Origin: Akkermansia muciniphila
Lineage (GTDB): Bacteria; Verrucomicrobiota; Verrucomicrobiia; Verrucomicrobiales; Akkermansiaceae
Reading direction: 5' to 3'
Assembly: GCF_030848305.1 (NCBI RefSeq)
Contig: NZ_CP114598.1
Coordinates: 2,232,001-2,296,000, forward strand
Length of the DNA stretch: 64,000 nucleotides
This document shows positions 8,145 to 16,699 of this stretch, in pieces. Below the pieces are notes generated by a model. The model worked only from the letters and a program-made list of their open reading frames with translations, had not been told where the DNA came from and did no database searches. The first letter of the stretch is position 1, and every line of letters begins with the position of its first letter. Both the position numbers and the translations under genes were made by a program.

Positions 8145-10601
8145 TCAGGCCCCCTGGACGGGGGCGCCTTTTTCCAGGACGGGTTCTTCGCCGGGGAATT
8201 CTTTCACGTACAGGTCCTGTTGAGGGAACGGGATGGAAATGCCGTGTTCGTTGAACGCATTATAGATGTGTTCCCGCACGGAGGAAAGACTGGAGGATTT
8301 TGTCATGACGGGAACCCATACCCATACGCCCAGATTGACGGCACTGTCTCCGAAATTGTCCAGCACCACGCTGGTTTTTTTGACCTTGGAAAGGAAGGGC
8401 AGGGAAGACAGCGTTTCCAGAATGATTTTACGCGCCCTTTCCACGTCCGTTCCATAGGAAATGCCCACTTCCACCTTCACGCATTCGAATTTATGGTTGC
8501 GGGTCATGTTGCGGAAGTTCTTGTTAAAGAGCTGGGAGTTCTGGAAGGCGATGATAGAGCCGTCCAGCGTCTCGATCATGGTGGAGCGGTAGCCCAGGGA
8601 GGAGACGCGGCCCCGGTAGCCGTCGCATTCAATCATGTCGCCCTGGCGCAGGCGCCCCAGCATCAGGGAGAGGCCGCAGATGATATTCTCAATGGTGTCT
8701 TTCAGGGCAAAGCCGATGCCCATGCTCAAGCCTCCCATGACCATCAGCAGCCCGTTGTAATTGGCGTTCATGATGATGAGCGCCGTAAAAACGAAGAGCC
8801 CCCAGAGAAAAAGGGAGGAGAGCGTCACGAAGGTGGGGATGATGCCTACTTCATAATCTTCTCCATAGACTTCGTGCAGCGTATTTTTCCCCAGGAATAT
8901 CAGGTAGTTGAGAACAATGGCAATCAGGATGACCGTGATGACGCTGCTCCAGCTGAAAGTGAACAGATCCTTGATTTCCGTGGCGGCGAAAATTTTATTG
9001 ATGATGAGGTCCCCCATGTCGAAGGTGGCGGCGGGCCAGATGAGGCTGAACAGGATGAGGAAGATGGTCAGGCAGGGAAGCGCCAGCTTGGAGACGAAAG
9101 GGCGGAACCACAGGATGACCCGCTTGTTCCGTTCCTTCCGGCGTTTTTCATAGTGGTGGAGCAGATCCCACAGGCCCACCAGCAACAGGATGCTGGTCAT
9201 CAGCATAATCCAGGTCATCAGGACCAGAAAGGCCATGAAACTGAATCCAGTCCAGCACAGAACGCTGCCCAGGATAGTAAACACCAAAGATACGGTGGAG
9301 AAGAAACGGTCCAGCCGGGGCAGCTTGTGCCGCTGCCGCACCCAGGTCAGCAGGGAGAAGAGGGAAACCAGCGTGAACAGGATGGGCATGGAAATATCCA
9401 CGATAATGTTGGGGGCCATGAACATGCGCAGAAGCATGAAGAATCCGCCCAGAAGAAGGTAGGGCATGTAGATGCGGATGCCGGAGTTAATGGTTCCGTA
9501 GGGGAGGCGCGTGACCAGGGAGAACAGGATGGCGCTGACCAGCAGAAGGAATTCCGCGCCCAGGGAAGCCGCGCTCTCCAGCAGGTAGTTCGGCGTGCGC
9601 AGTGAGGCAATGACGAGGATCAGCGCCACGATAAGAATGGTGGTGACGTTGGTGAACGCATGACGCTTGTTGTAGTTGCCCGTCTTTTTCAGCGTTTTTT
9701 TGAAGCCCAGGAAGACAATGAAGCGGGCAAGGCAGTAGGAGCACAGGATGATGCCCAGCAGGATAAGGCCGTAGTGTTTGAGCGTTTCCGAGTCTGATGG
9801 AAGCTGGAGCTTGCTGTCCGCGGATGTTTCCCATACGCTCATGCATATTTCATACGTCTTGAGCGGCTTGAGAAAGATATACCTGGCCGCATGGGACGGG
9901 GTGTAAAATATCCTGTTGAACAGGGAGGTGAACATTTGGGCGCTTTCATAGTTCAGCGTGTCTATCTTCCTGTTCAGATTATTGAAAAGTTCCTTAAGGT
10001 AAATGAACTGCTCCTTTTCTTCCTGAAGGGATTTTTCCAGTTCCTGGCAGGCATACAGAGCTTCGTCCCTTTGCACCAGGGATGGTTCCGACAGGTTGGC
10101 CGTGTCGACTTCCTCCAGGGATTCCGCCAGTTTTTTAATGCGTTCTATTTCCTTGCCTAGCCGCTCCTCCTGTTCCTGGAAGTCCGGTTTTTGGGCGTAA
10201 TACATTTCCACCAGCCTGGTGGCTGCCTTGCAGTAAAAAGCCAGCGTAAAGATTTTTTGATCGTCCAGGGCGTAAAGCACGGCGGACATTTCATATACCC
10301 TGGTGTCAAAATAATTGTAGGTGGCGTCCGCGTTCTTCACGAGCACTTCCCGGACGGCCATCCTTTTTTCCTCATTCTTTTTCAGGATGGTGATTTCATG
10401 GCACAGGGCCATGATAACCGCATCCATTTCCGATTGGTCCGGCTGCGCCTGGGGCTGTTCCGTCCTGGCTTCCTCCACCTGTTCCGGGGCGGCGGAAGGA
10501 GGTTCCGCCTGCTGTGCGGACACAGAACCTGAGGCCAGAAACCCCGCCAGAAAAAAGGCGGCGCAGAGGCGGAAAAAGATCCGGTAATCAGGGATGCTCA
10601 T
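8145..10601 (-). CDS. Large MscS-family mechanosensitive channel with N-terminal periplasmic domain
   Basis: An 818-residue inner-membrane protein. A signal peptide (cleavage likely after SGSVSA) leads into a Gln/Glu/Pro-rich linker and then a mostly helical periplasmic domain to about residue 270. About ten hydrophobic helices follow. The MscS core lies near residues 605-780: a Gly/Ala-rich pore helix (GGLSMGIGFALKDTIENI), then the beta domain (GDMIECDGYRGRVSSLGYRST...) and the cytoplasmic cage. This layout is MscK-like. The likely role is release of solutes under osmotic downshock. The start codon lies five bases from a predicted transcription start. Confidence 0.88.
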   Translation of the reverse strand: MSIPDYRIFFRLCAAFFLAGFLASGSVSAQQAEPPSAAPEQVEEARTEQPQAQPDQSEMDAVIMALCHEITILKKNEEKRMAVREVLVKNADATYNYFDTRVYEMSAVLYALDDQKIFTLAFYCKAATRLVEMYYAQKPDFQEQEERLGKEIERIKKLAESLEEVDTANLSEPSLVQRDEALYACQELEKSLQEEKEQFIYLKELFNNLNRKIDTLNYESAQMFTSLFNRIFYTPSHAARYIFLKPLKTYEICMSVWETSADSKLQLPSDSETLKHYGLILLGIILCSYCLARFIVFLGFKKTLKKTGNYNKRHAFTNVTTILIVALILVIASLRTPNYLLESAASLGAEFLLLVSAILFSLVTRLPYGTINSGIRIYMPYLLLGGFFMLLRMFMAPNIIVDISMPILFTLVSLFSLLTWVRQRHKLPRLDRFFSTVSLVFTILGSVLCWTGFSFMAFLVLMTWIMLMTSILLLVGLWDLLHHYEKRRKERNKRVILWFRPFVSKLALPCLTIFLILFSLIWPAATFDMGDLIINKIFAATEIKDLFTFSWSSVITVILIAIVLNYLIFLGKNTLHEVYGEDYEVGIIPTFVTLSSLFLWGLFVFTALIIMNANYNGLLMVMGGLSMGIGFALKDTIENIICGLSLMLGRLRQGDMIECDGYRGRVSSLGYRSTMIETLDGSIIAFQNSQLFNKNFRNMTRNHKFECVKVEVGISYGTDVERARKIILETLSSLPFLSKVKKTSVVLDNFGDSAVNLGVWVWVPVMTKSSSLSSVREHIYNAFNEHGISIPFPQQDLYVKEFPGEEPVLEKGAPVQGA

Positions 10602-10612
10602 GAATGGTCCCT

Positions 10613-10641
10613 GTTCTAGGGGCTGCGGGCATTACGGTCAA
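10613..10641 (-). promoter_or_regulatory. Promoter of the MscS-family channel gene
   Basis: On the minus strand TTGACC (10641-10636), a 17-base spacer, then TAGAAC (10618-10613). The predicted start is near 10606, which leaves a leader of about five bases. Confidence 0.55.
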
Positions 10642-10765
10642 GGTTATATATTCTCCTGCTGACGGAGGGGAGCTTCACAAGGAGAAGCCCGTTTTTTCAG
10701 AGCAAGCCGTATGGAAAGGGCGGGGCATTTTCCGAATTTCCGGGGAATGCCCCTTTGTAAACAGG

Positions 10766-10794
10766 AAACGCTCCGGAAATCCTCCGGAGCGTTT
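10766..10794 (-). terminator. Inverted repeat downstream of gltX
   Basis: A perfect 12-bp stem (10766-10777 with 10783-10794) lies 27 bases past the gltX stop on the minus strand and is followed by a mixed C/T run. A smaller hairpin, 10805-10824, overlaps the stop codon. Together they probably end gltX transcription. Confidence 0.6.
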
Positions 10795-10820
10795 GAAGAG
10801 AAAGCTGATTCCTGCGGGAA

Positions 10821-12122
10821 TCAGTTCAGAGAAAAGGAGCGGATTCTCTTTATGGTTTCCTCCCGGCCCAGCAGGGAAAAGACGGAGGAAAGATCCGGGC
10901 CACCGCTTAACCCGGTGAGAGCCACCCGGGCAGGGAACATCACGGCTCCCATTTTGACGCCGTTTTCCTTGGCAAAGGCTTTCAGCACGCCGATGAGTTC
11001 ATGCCCGTCCCATTCCGGTTCCTGTTCCAGCCTGTCCGCCAGTTTGGAAAGCAGTTCCAGCGCTTCCGGCTGAACCTTGGAGACAGCTTCCGGATCCATG
11101 TCCAGGTCAAAAAAGAAGCGGATTTTGTCCGGAACTTCTGCCAGGGTCTGCACTTTCGTTTGCACGGTGGCGATGGCGGCGTCCAGAATCGGGGAATCCG
11201 GCAAACCGGATTTCAGACAGAAAGGCCGTGCCCGGAGAGCGAATTCTTCCGCAGGCAGGGCGATGATATGTTGCTGGTTGACCCAGCGGCATTTGGTGAT
11301 GTCAAATTTGGCTGCTGAGTGGTTGACGGCTTCCAGAGAGAAGCGTTCGATCAGCTCCTGCGGGGAGAAGATTTCCGTATCGTCCTTGGGGGACCAGCCC
11401 AGCAGGGCCAGGAAGTTCATGACGCCTTCCGGCAGAAAGCCTTCTTCCGGGTAAGTTCCCAGGGCGGCGCCCACGTCGCGCTTGGACATTTTGGAGCCGT
11501 CCTGGTTCAAAATCAGCGGCATGTGGGCGAAAACCGGGGGGGTGACGCCGAAAGCCTCAAACAGCTGGATGTGCTTGGGCGTGTTCATGATGTGGTCTTC
11601 CCCGCGGATGACGTGGGTCATTTTCATCTCAATATCGTCCACCACGTTGACAAAGTGGAAGATGTAGGAACCGTCCGCACGGCGGATAGCCATGTCCGGC
11701 GTGTTGGAAGCGTCCCGGTAGTCGATGGTGATGTCTCCGCAAATCAGGTCATGGAAAGTGACGGGTTTGGAGCGGTCAAAGCGGAAACGCCAGGCTCCGC
11801 CATCTTCGTACACGCGGCCGGCGTCCTGAAGCTTCTTGAAGTAGGCGTCGTAAATGTCGTTGCGCTGGCTTTGGAAATAGGGGCCGCAATCGCCGCCTTT
11901 CATGGGGCCCTCATCCCAGTCCAGCCCCAGCCATTCCATCCCGGTGAAGATTGCGCGGGTAGCCTCCTCCGTGTTGCGGGCGTTGTCCGTATCTTCAATG
12001 CGGAGGATGAAGGTCCCCCCCATCTTGCGGGCGAACAGCCAGTTGAACAGGGCGGTGCGGGCGCCCCCAATGTGAAGGTAGCCCGTGGGGGAAGGTGCGA
12101 ATCTTGTTCTGACGTGACTCAT
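10821..12122 (-). CDS. gltX: Glutamyl-tRNA synthetase
   Basis: Class I aminoacyl-tRNA synthetase that charges tRNA with glutamate. The HIGH-type motif PSPTGYLHIGGART is at residues 9-22 and the KMSKR motif is intact (QDGSKMSKRD). DTD in ILRIEDTDNARN and RGEDHIMNTPKH are further class markers. At 433 residues it is shorter than most GluRS proteins, mainly in the anticodon-binding half. The upstream in-frame ATG at 12179 would add an unrelated 19-residue leader, so ATG 12122 is preferred. No clear ribosome site precedes it. Confidence 0.93.
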   Translation of the reverse strand: MSHVRTRFAPSPTGYLHIGGARTALFNWLFARKMGGTFILRIEDTDNARNTEEATRAIFTGMEWLGLDWDEGPMKGGDCGPYFQSQRNDIYDAYFKKLQDAGRVYEDGGAWRFRFDRSKPVTFHDLICGDITIDYRDASNTPDMAIRRADGSYIFHFVNVVDDIEMKMTHVIRGEDHIMNTPKHIQLFEAFGVTPPVFAHMPLILNQDGSKMSKRDVGAALGTYPEEGFLPEGVMNFLALLGWSPKDDTEIFSPQELIERFSLEAVNHSAAKFDITKCRWVNQQHIIALPAEEFALRARPFCLKSGLPDSPILDAAIATVQTKVQTLAEVPDKIRFFFDLDMDPEAVSKVQPEALELLSKLADRLEQEPEWDGHELIGVLKAFAKENGVKMGAVMFPARVALTGLSGGPDLSSVFSLLGREETIKRIRSFSLN

Positions 12123-12273
12123 GATGGGTAAGAGAGTAAGGGCCTGTCTGCCCGCGTCAAGCAGATACAGGGGGTGCATGCCAAAAAACGGGGGTGCGGA
12201 GGCAGTGGATTTTTTAGGACGTTGTCGGCCTTGCGGCTTGCCTGGAGAGGGTTTTTAGGCTTCATTTAACGCC

Positions 12274-13422
12274 GTGTTCTTTTTAAAACACATATTCCGT
12301 CTGCGGGAGAAGTGGCAGATTAAGAGGGAAGATGAGGAAAAACCCTTTCTGGAGCATCTGGACGACCTGCGGACCATGCTGCTGAGGATGGCGCTGTGCC
12401 TGACCGTCAGCACGATTCTGTGTGCCGGGTTTGCGTCCAATCTGATGGATATCCTGAGACGCCCCGTCAACCAGGTGTGGGATATGTTTGAGGAATCCCA
12501 TCTTCCGGCAGGGATTGGCCTGGAGGCCTGGGGCAAGGCCAAGGAAATGGCAACGGCCATGACGGGCCTGGGAGCTTCCCAGCGGGAATTGTTTCTCCGC
12601 CAGGTTTCCCCGTCCCAGGCAGATTTGACGGAGGCGGCCTTGGTGCTTCGCGGCGCGCAGCCGCTGCCGGAGGACAGGAAACAGATTTTCATCAGGGAAG
12701 GAAGTCCTTCCGCGTCCGTGCGGGATCTGGCGGAAGCCCTGTATGCCCAAGGAGCCGTTCTGGCGGACGGAACGGGGCGGGGGGCCCTCAAGATGATGAG
12801 CGCGTTCCAGCCAGGGGAGGCATTCATGCTGACCATCAAGCTTTCCCTGTATGCCGGGGTGGTGATTTCTTTCCCCCTTCTGCTGTACTTCCTGCTTCAA
12901 TTCATCATTCCGGGATTGCTGGAACATGAACGCCACCTGTTGTATAAGTGCATGGCTGTCGGTTTCGGCCTGTTCCTGGCCGGGACGCTGTTTTGTTATT
13001 TCATTGTACTTCCGCGGGTACTGACGTTTTTCTACACTTATTCCCTGGAATTCGGCATTTCCAATGAATGGCGCATCGGTTATTATCTGTCCTTTGCCAC
13101 GCAGATGATTTTGATGTTCGGCCTGGCTTTTGAACTGCCTGTGGTGGTGATGCCCTTCGTCAAGCTGGGAGTGCTGACCTATGACATGATGAAGTCCACG
13201 AGACGCTATGCCATTGTGGCTATCGCTATCCTGGCTGCGATCATCACTCCTACGCCGGACGTGGCCACCATGATGCTGATGGCCGTTCCCATGTATGCGC
13301 TGTATGAAATATGCATCATTCTCGCCTGGATGCATGAACGCAAGGAGGCCGCGCGCACCCGGGAGGAAATCGCCCGGTTTGAAGAAGATTTCAACAACAA
13401 CAATTCTCCCTACAACCAGTAA
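12274..13422 (+). CDS. tatC: Sec-independent translocase subunit TatC with a long insertion in the first periplasmic loop
   Basis: The membrane subunit of the twin-arginine export system, which binds signal peptides. The N-terminal signature LEHLDDLR is at residues 26-33, and LLEHERH matches the second conserved loop; TPTPDV and a final IPMYxLYE helix are also typical. The protein is 382 residues, against about 250 in the family. The extra length is mostly residues 72-168, between helix 1 and the AFQPGEAFMLTIK strand that precedes helix 2. GTG 12274 is the only start that retains the signature. uppP follows 24 bases downstream. Confidence 0.9.
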   Translation: MFFLKHIFRLREKWQIKREDEEKPFLEHLDDLRTMLLRMALCLTVSTILCAGFASNLMDILRRPVNQVWDMFEESHLPAGIGLEAWGKAKEMATAMTGLGASQRELFLRQVSPSQADLTEAALVLRGAQPLPEDRKQIFIREGSPSASVRDLAEALYAQGAVLADGTGRGALKMMSAFQPGEAFMLTIKLSLYAGVVISFPLLLYFLLQFIIPGLLEHERHLLYKCMAVGFGLFLAGTLFCYFIVLPRVLTFFYTYSLEFGISNEWRIGYYLSFATQMILMFGLAFELPVVVMPFVKLGVLTYDMMKSTRRYAIVAIAILAAIITPTPDVATMMLMAVPMYALYEICIILAWMHERKEAARTREEIARFEEDFNNNNSPYNQ

Positions 13423-13446
13423 CTACATCCAACACGCATCAACATT

Positions 13447-14283
13447 ATGAATCTTCTGGAAATTATTATTCTGGGTATTGTGGAAGGCCTGACCGAATAC
13501 TTGCCGGTCAGCTCCACGGGGCATCTGCTCCTGACGGAATCCCTGTTGAACATGTCTCAGAGCAAGGAAGCCCTGGACGCCCTGGCCGTCTGCATCCAGG
13601 GGGGAGCCATCCTGGCGGTGCTGAGCCTGTATTTTCCCCGGGTAAAAACCATGGCGCAGGGCGTGCGCGGCAAGAACCCCGCCGGGCTGAAACTGCTGGT
13701 CAACATTATTCTGGCCTTTCTTCCGGCCGCCGTGGTGGGCCTGTGCTGCGCCTCCCTGATCAAGGAGTATCTGTTCAATACGTACACGGTGGCTTATTCA
13801 TGGATCGTAGGGGGAGGCGTTATTCTGGCGTATTGCGCCTGGCGCGCCAGGGAGGGCCGTTCCAATGAAGGGAACTCCGGCGCCTCCATTGAAAGCCTGA
13901 CGCCGGCCAAAGCGCTGACGGTGGGCGCGCTCCAGTGCGTGGCCATGATCCCCGGCACCAGCCGGAGCCTGATGACCATGCTGGGAGGCATGTTCGTGGG
14001 GTTGAGCGTGGAGGCGGCCGTGGAGTTCAGCTTTTTGCTGGGATTGATAACCCTGGGCGCAGCCACGGTCCATGATGCGTATAAGGACGGTGCGCTGATG
14101 CTTGAATCCTTCGGCTGGGAAGCTTTGGCCGTGGGAACGGCGGTCAGCTGGCTTTCCGCATGGCTGGCTGTAAAATGGATGGTATCCTATTTGCAAAGGC
14201 ACAGTTTTGCCATATTCGGCTGGTACCGTATCGCCATTGGCATTGTGACCCTGGTCCTTCTGTCTATGGGGCTGGTGCATTGA
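13447..14283 (+). CDS. uppP: Undecaprenyl-diphosphatase
   Basis: A BacA/UppP-type membrane enzyme that dephosphorylates undecaprenyl diphosphate so the carrier lipid can be reused in peptidoglycan and polysaccharide synthesis. Its 278 residues include the two family motifs: GIVEGLTEYLPVSSTGHL near residue 11 and the MIPGTSRSLMTMLGG box near residue 175, with about eight hydrophobic helices. It follows tatC by 24 bases, probably in the same transcript, and ends at a hairpin. Confidence 0.94.
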   Translation: MNLLEIIILGIVEGLTEYLPVSSTGHLLLTESLLNMSQSKEALDALAVCIQGGAILAVLSLYFPRVKTMAQGVRGKNPAGLKLLVNIILAFLPAAVVGLCCASLIKEYLFNTYTVAYSWIVGGGVILAYCAWRAREGRSNEGNSGASIESLTPAKALTVGALQCVAMIPGTSRSLMTMLGGMFVGLSVEAAVEFSFLLGLITLGAATVHDAYKDGALMLESFGWEALAVGTAVSWLSAWLAVKWMVSYLQRHSFAIFGWYRIAIGIVTLVLLSMGLVH

Positions 14284-14289
14284 AAAACA

Positions 14290-14315
14290 TTTTCCGGCGC
14301 TTGAATGCCGGAAAA
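14290..14315 (+). terminator. Hairpin after uppP
   Basis: A perfect 9-bp stem (14290-14298 with 14307-14315) and an eight-base loop begin six bases after the uppP stop codon. The downstream side is only moderately T-rich. Confidence 0.55.
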
Positions 14316-14472
14316 CGCTTCTTCCCAGGCAAGGCGCCTCCCCCCGCAACAGGAAACGGGTCTGGGACAATCCCGGAGAAGGATGACCGCTGTCTGGACA
14401 AAACCATGACGCAGGGCTGTCTTGCATCCCCGGAGCAACACAGCCCTGCAATGAATGGCAGTTCAGAAAAGC

Positions 14473-15297
14473 TTATCTTCTGTGCGTTCCGTGGGAATGC
14501 CCGGGATTGGAAGGTTTAGGAGAAGGAGACGGACGGGATGGCGCAGATGAAGGGCGGGAGGACGGCCTGCCAGGTGCGTTGACGGAATGGGGCGGGGAAG
14601 AAGGCCTGGAAACGGAAGAGGGCCTGCCGGGACGGTTGACGCCGGAATGTCCCGGATTGTGGGAGGAAGGCCTTGAAGCCGGCGGGGAGGAAGGTCGGCT
14701 GGGACGTCCGAAATCCGGTCTGGAGGGATGATTGACTTCCGGGCGGCTGATGCCGGGGCGATTCGAGCCGCCGGGACGGGAAGGATGATTGGCGGAAGGG
14801 CGCGAAGGCCGTCCGGGCTGGTTGATTCCCGTATGGTGTATCGGAGGCCGATGAGAATTGCCGGGTTTTCCGACGTTCGGCCGTTGATTGGGCCGTACGG
14901 GGTGTGGGGCCGGCCTGTTGTTTCCCGGACGGAAGTGGTCGGGCCTGAACTGGGGTTTCATCGGCGGTCTTGCCATGGGCCGGCAATGGTGGGGACGGAC
15001 ATAATGCCCGCGGTAATAAGGAGCCGGCCCCCACGTGGGGATATAATAATTCGGACGAATCAGGTTGATGGAGTAAATGGGGCTTCCGAACGTGTCATAG
15101 GCATAGATGGGCCTTCCTCCATAATATCCGTAAATAGGATAGCCGGAGCTGTCATACATGTACGATACGCTGGAACCGCCGCTGCTGTAGGAGCCTGACA
15201 CGCTGAAATGGTCATAATAAGGATCGTAGCAGCTGGACAAAGCACAGCCGATAGCGGCCGCCAGCAGTGAGTTTTTTAAGATAACGTATGCTTTCAT
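14473..15297 (-). CDS. Pro/Arg/Ser-rich repetitive lipoprotein
   Basis: A 274-residue exported protein. A signal peptide ends in a lipobox, LSSC, near residue 22. A Tyr/Ser/Gly-rich segment (about 25-90) comes next, and from about residue 105 to the end the chain is almost only Pro, Arg, Ser, Gly, Asn and His, with many short RPS/GRPSRP-type repeats. The tail should be unfolded and strongly basic, which suggests contact with peptidoglycan, lipopolysaccharide or acidic glycans; that is inference. The start at 15297 removes a 21-residue leader before the signal peptide. No named family is recognised. Confidence 0.7.
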   Translation of the reverse strand: MKAYVILKNSLLAAAIGCALSSCYDPYYDHFSVSGSYSSGGSSVSYMYDSSGYPIYGYYGGRPIYAYDTFGSPIYSINLIRPNYYIPTWGPAPYYRGHYVRPHHCRPMARPPMKPQFRPDHFRPGNNRPAPHPVRPNQRPNVGKPGNSHRPPIHHTGINQPGRPSRPSANHPSRPGGSNRPGISRPEVNHPSRPDFGRPSRPSSPPASRPSSHNPGHSGVNRPGRPSSVSRPSSPPHSVNAPGRPSSRPSSAPSRPSPSPKPSNPGHSHGTHRR

Positions 15298-15427
15298 GAT
15301 GACGAAACGGGGTGAATTATATTTTCCCTTCGCCTGAAAAGCGGCAAGGAAAAAGTACATTTGTTTAAAATTATTTTGCTTGGAAACGTGCTTCCTGTTG
15401 TCTTAGACTGCAAAAACGCTCTACGTG

Positions 15428-16261
15428 ATGGGAATTCTCTTTCAAGATAAAACAGTCGGCCTGGCCCTGCTGTGTGATAACGCCCCTTATACGCTGGCCA
15501 TGACTCTGGCTTCCTACGGCAGGTCCGGGCTGCTTGGCTATTTTGACAAAGCTTGCGCCGTTTTTCCGGAAAGCGCCGCCAAGGTGCGGGAGACGGCCCT
15601 TTCCCATGGACTTTCCGCGGTGGCCTCTCCGGTGGAAGGCGGTTTTATAGGGGCTCTCCATACGGCGGTCAACGCTCTTGATACGGATTACGTGCTGCTG
15701 GCGGAGGATGATTGCATGATCTGGGAGCATCTGCGCGGGGAAAATCTGGAAAAGCAGTTGAAACGGGCCTTGGAGCTGCTGATTTCCGGCCAGGCGGATA
15801 TGGTGCGCCTGCGCCATGCATGGCGCGGTTGCACGCGTTACAAGGCCGCCTATACATATTCCTATTTTTATCCCGTGGAGCAGCTGGCTACCATGTGGGT
15901 GCATGCGGAAGGTTTGTCGGAAGCGCCTGACTGGATTAAAAGCATCCGGCGCTTTTTCCATCCTTTCCGCTCCAAGCGTTCGATAGGCCGTTGCGTTTAT
16001 GTGGAGCAGAACCCGCATCTTCGCTTTCCCCAGTACATTACCAGGATTGATGAAGGCTATATCATTGACAGCGAGGTTTTCCAGTGGACCAATCAGCCTA
16101 CGCTCATCGCGCGTTCCAGAATCAGGCAGATTCTGGCGGGGCTGGAGCAGGCTCCCGGTTCCATCGGGAAATTGCCGCAGGATTTTGAACATGCCGTCAA
16201 TAGCCCGCGATGGAGGGATGCCCATATGAACATAGGCGTCATCAGCGGAATTTTCACTTAA
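15428..16261 (+). CDS. Putative glycosyltransferase
   Basis: About 277 residues. The N-terminal half looks like a GT-A fold nucleotide-sugar transferase: VGLALLCDNAPYTLAMTL strand and helix, then DTDYVLLAEDDCMIW near residues 82-96, where the acidic AEDD can serve as the metal/nucleotide motif. The second half is rich in aromatic and basic residues and is not recognisable. It is divergent from the lipoprotein gene and abuts the cysteine-cluster gene with no spacer, so those two are probably cotranscribed. Donor and acceptor are unknown. Confidence 0.55.
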   Translation: MGILFQDKTVGLALLCDNAPYTLAMTLASYGRSGLLGYFDKACAVFPESAAKVRETALSHGLSAVASPVEGGFIGALHTAVNALDTDYVLLAEDDCMIWEHLRGENLEKQLKRALELLISGQADMVRLRHAWRGCTRYKAAYTYSYFYPVEQLATMWVHAEGLSEAPDWIKSIRRFFHPFRSKRSIGRCVYVEQNPHLRFPQYITRIDEGYIIDSEVFQWTNQPTLIARSRIRQILAGLEQAPGSIGKLPQDFEHAVNSPRWRDAHMNIGVISGIFT

Positions 16262-16615
16262 ATGCGTATGGAGGACGGAGGAAAAGCGGTGCGGTATGAA
16301 TGCACCAGATGCGGCGCATGCTGCCGCTGGGCCGGGGATGTGTGCATTGAAGCGGATGAAATCCGCGAGATTTCCCGTTTCCTGCACATGGACGAACAGG
16401 TTTTTATTGACACATGCTGCCGGTTGAGAGCCAACCGGCGCGGATTGTCCATCAGGGACGCGGAGGACGGAGCCTGCATGATGCTGACGAAAGACGGCTG
16501 CCGGATCAATCCCGTTAAACCCCGCCAGTGCCGGGATTTTCCCAACAAATGGAATTTTCCCGGCTGGCGGGATTTATGCCGCGCCAGAGAAGTGGGGGAG
16601 GAAGGGAAAGTATAA
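16262..16615 (+). CDS. YkgJ-type cysteine-cluster protein
   Basis: A 117-residue protein that starts at the base after the preceding stop codon. Eight cysteines are arranged as in the YkgJ/UPF0153 group: CTRCGACCRW at the N terminus, a single C in the middle, then DGCRINxxKPRQCRDFP. The family is thought to bind zinc or an iron-sulphur cluster; no enzyme activity is assigned. Its tight coupling to the glycosyltransferase-like gene suggests a shared task. Confidence 0.75.
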   Translation: MRMEDGGKAVRYECTRCGACCRWAGDVCIEADEIREISRFLHMDEQVFIDTCCRLRANRRGLSIRDAEDGACMMLTKDGCRINPVKPRQCRDFPNKWNFPGWRDLCRAREVGEEGKV

Positions 16616-16699
16616 CGCTGCCGGAATGCCTCAAGATTCTTTTCCTGTTCCGGCATTACTCCATGAACAGGGTAAAATCCGGCTGGAATGTTGCGTTTT

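Noticed and set aside
8103-9605. 500-codon open frame on the plus strand
   Set aside because: It lies opposite the MscS-family gene, whose reading is certain, and its His/Gln/Gly/Asp-rich product has no family features.
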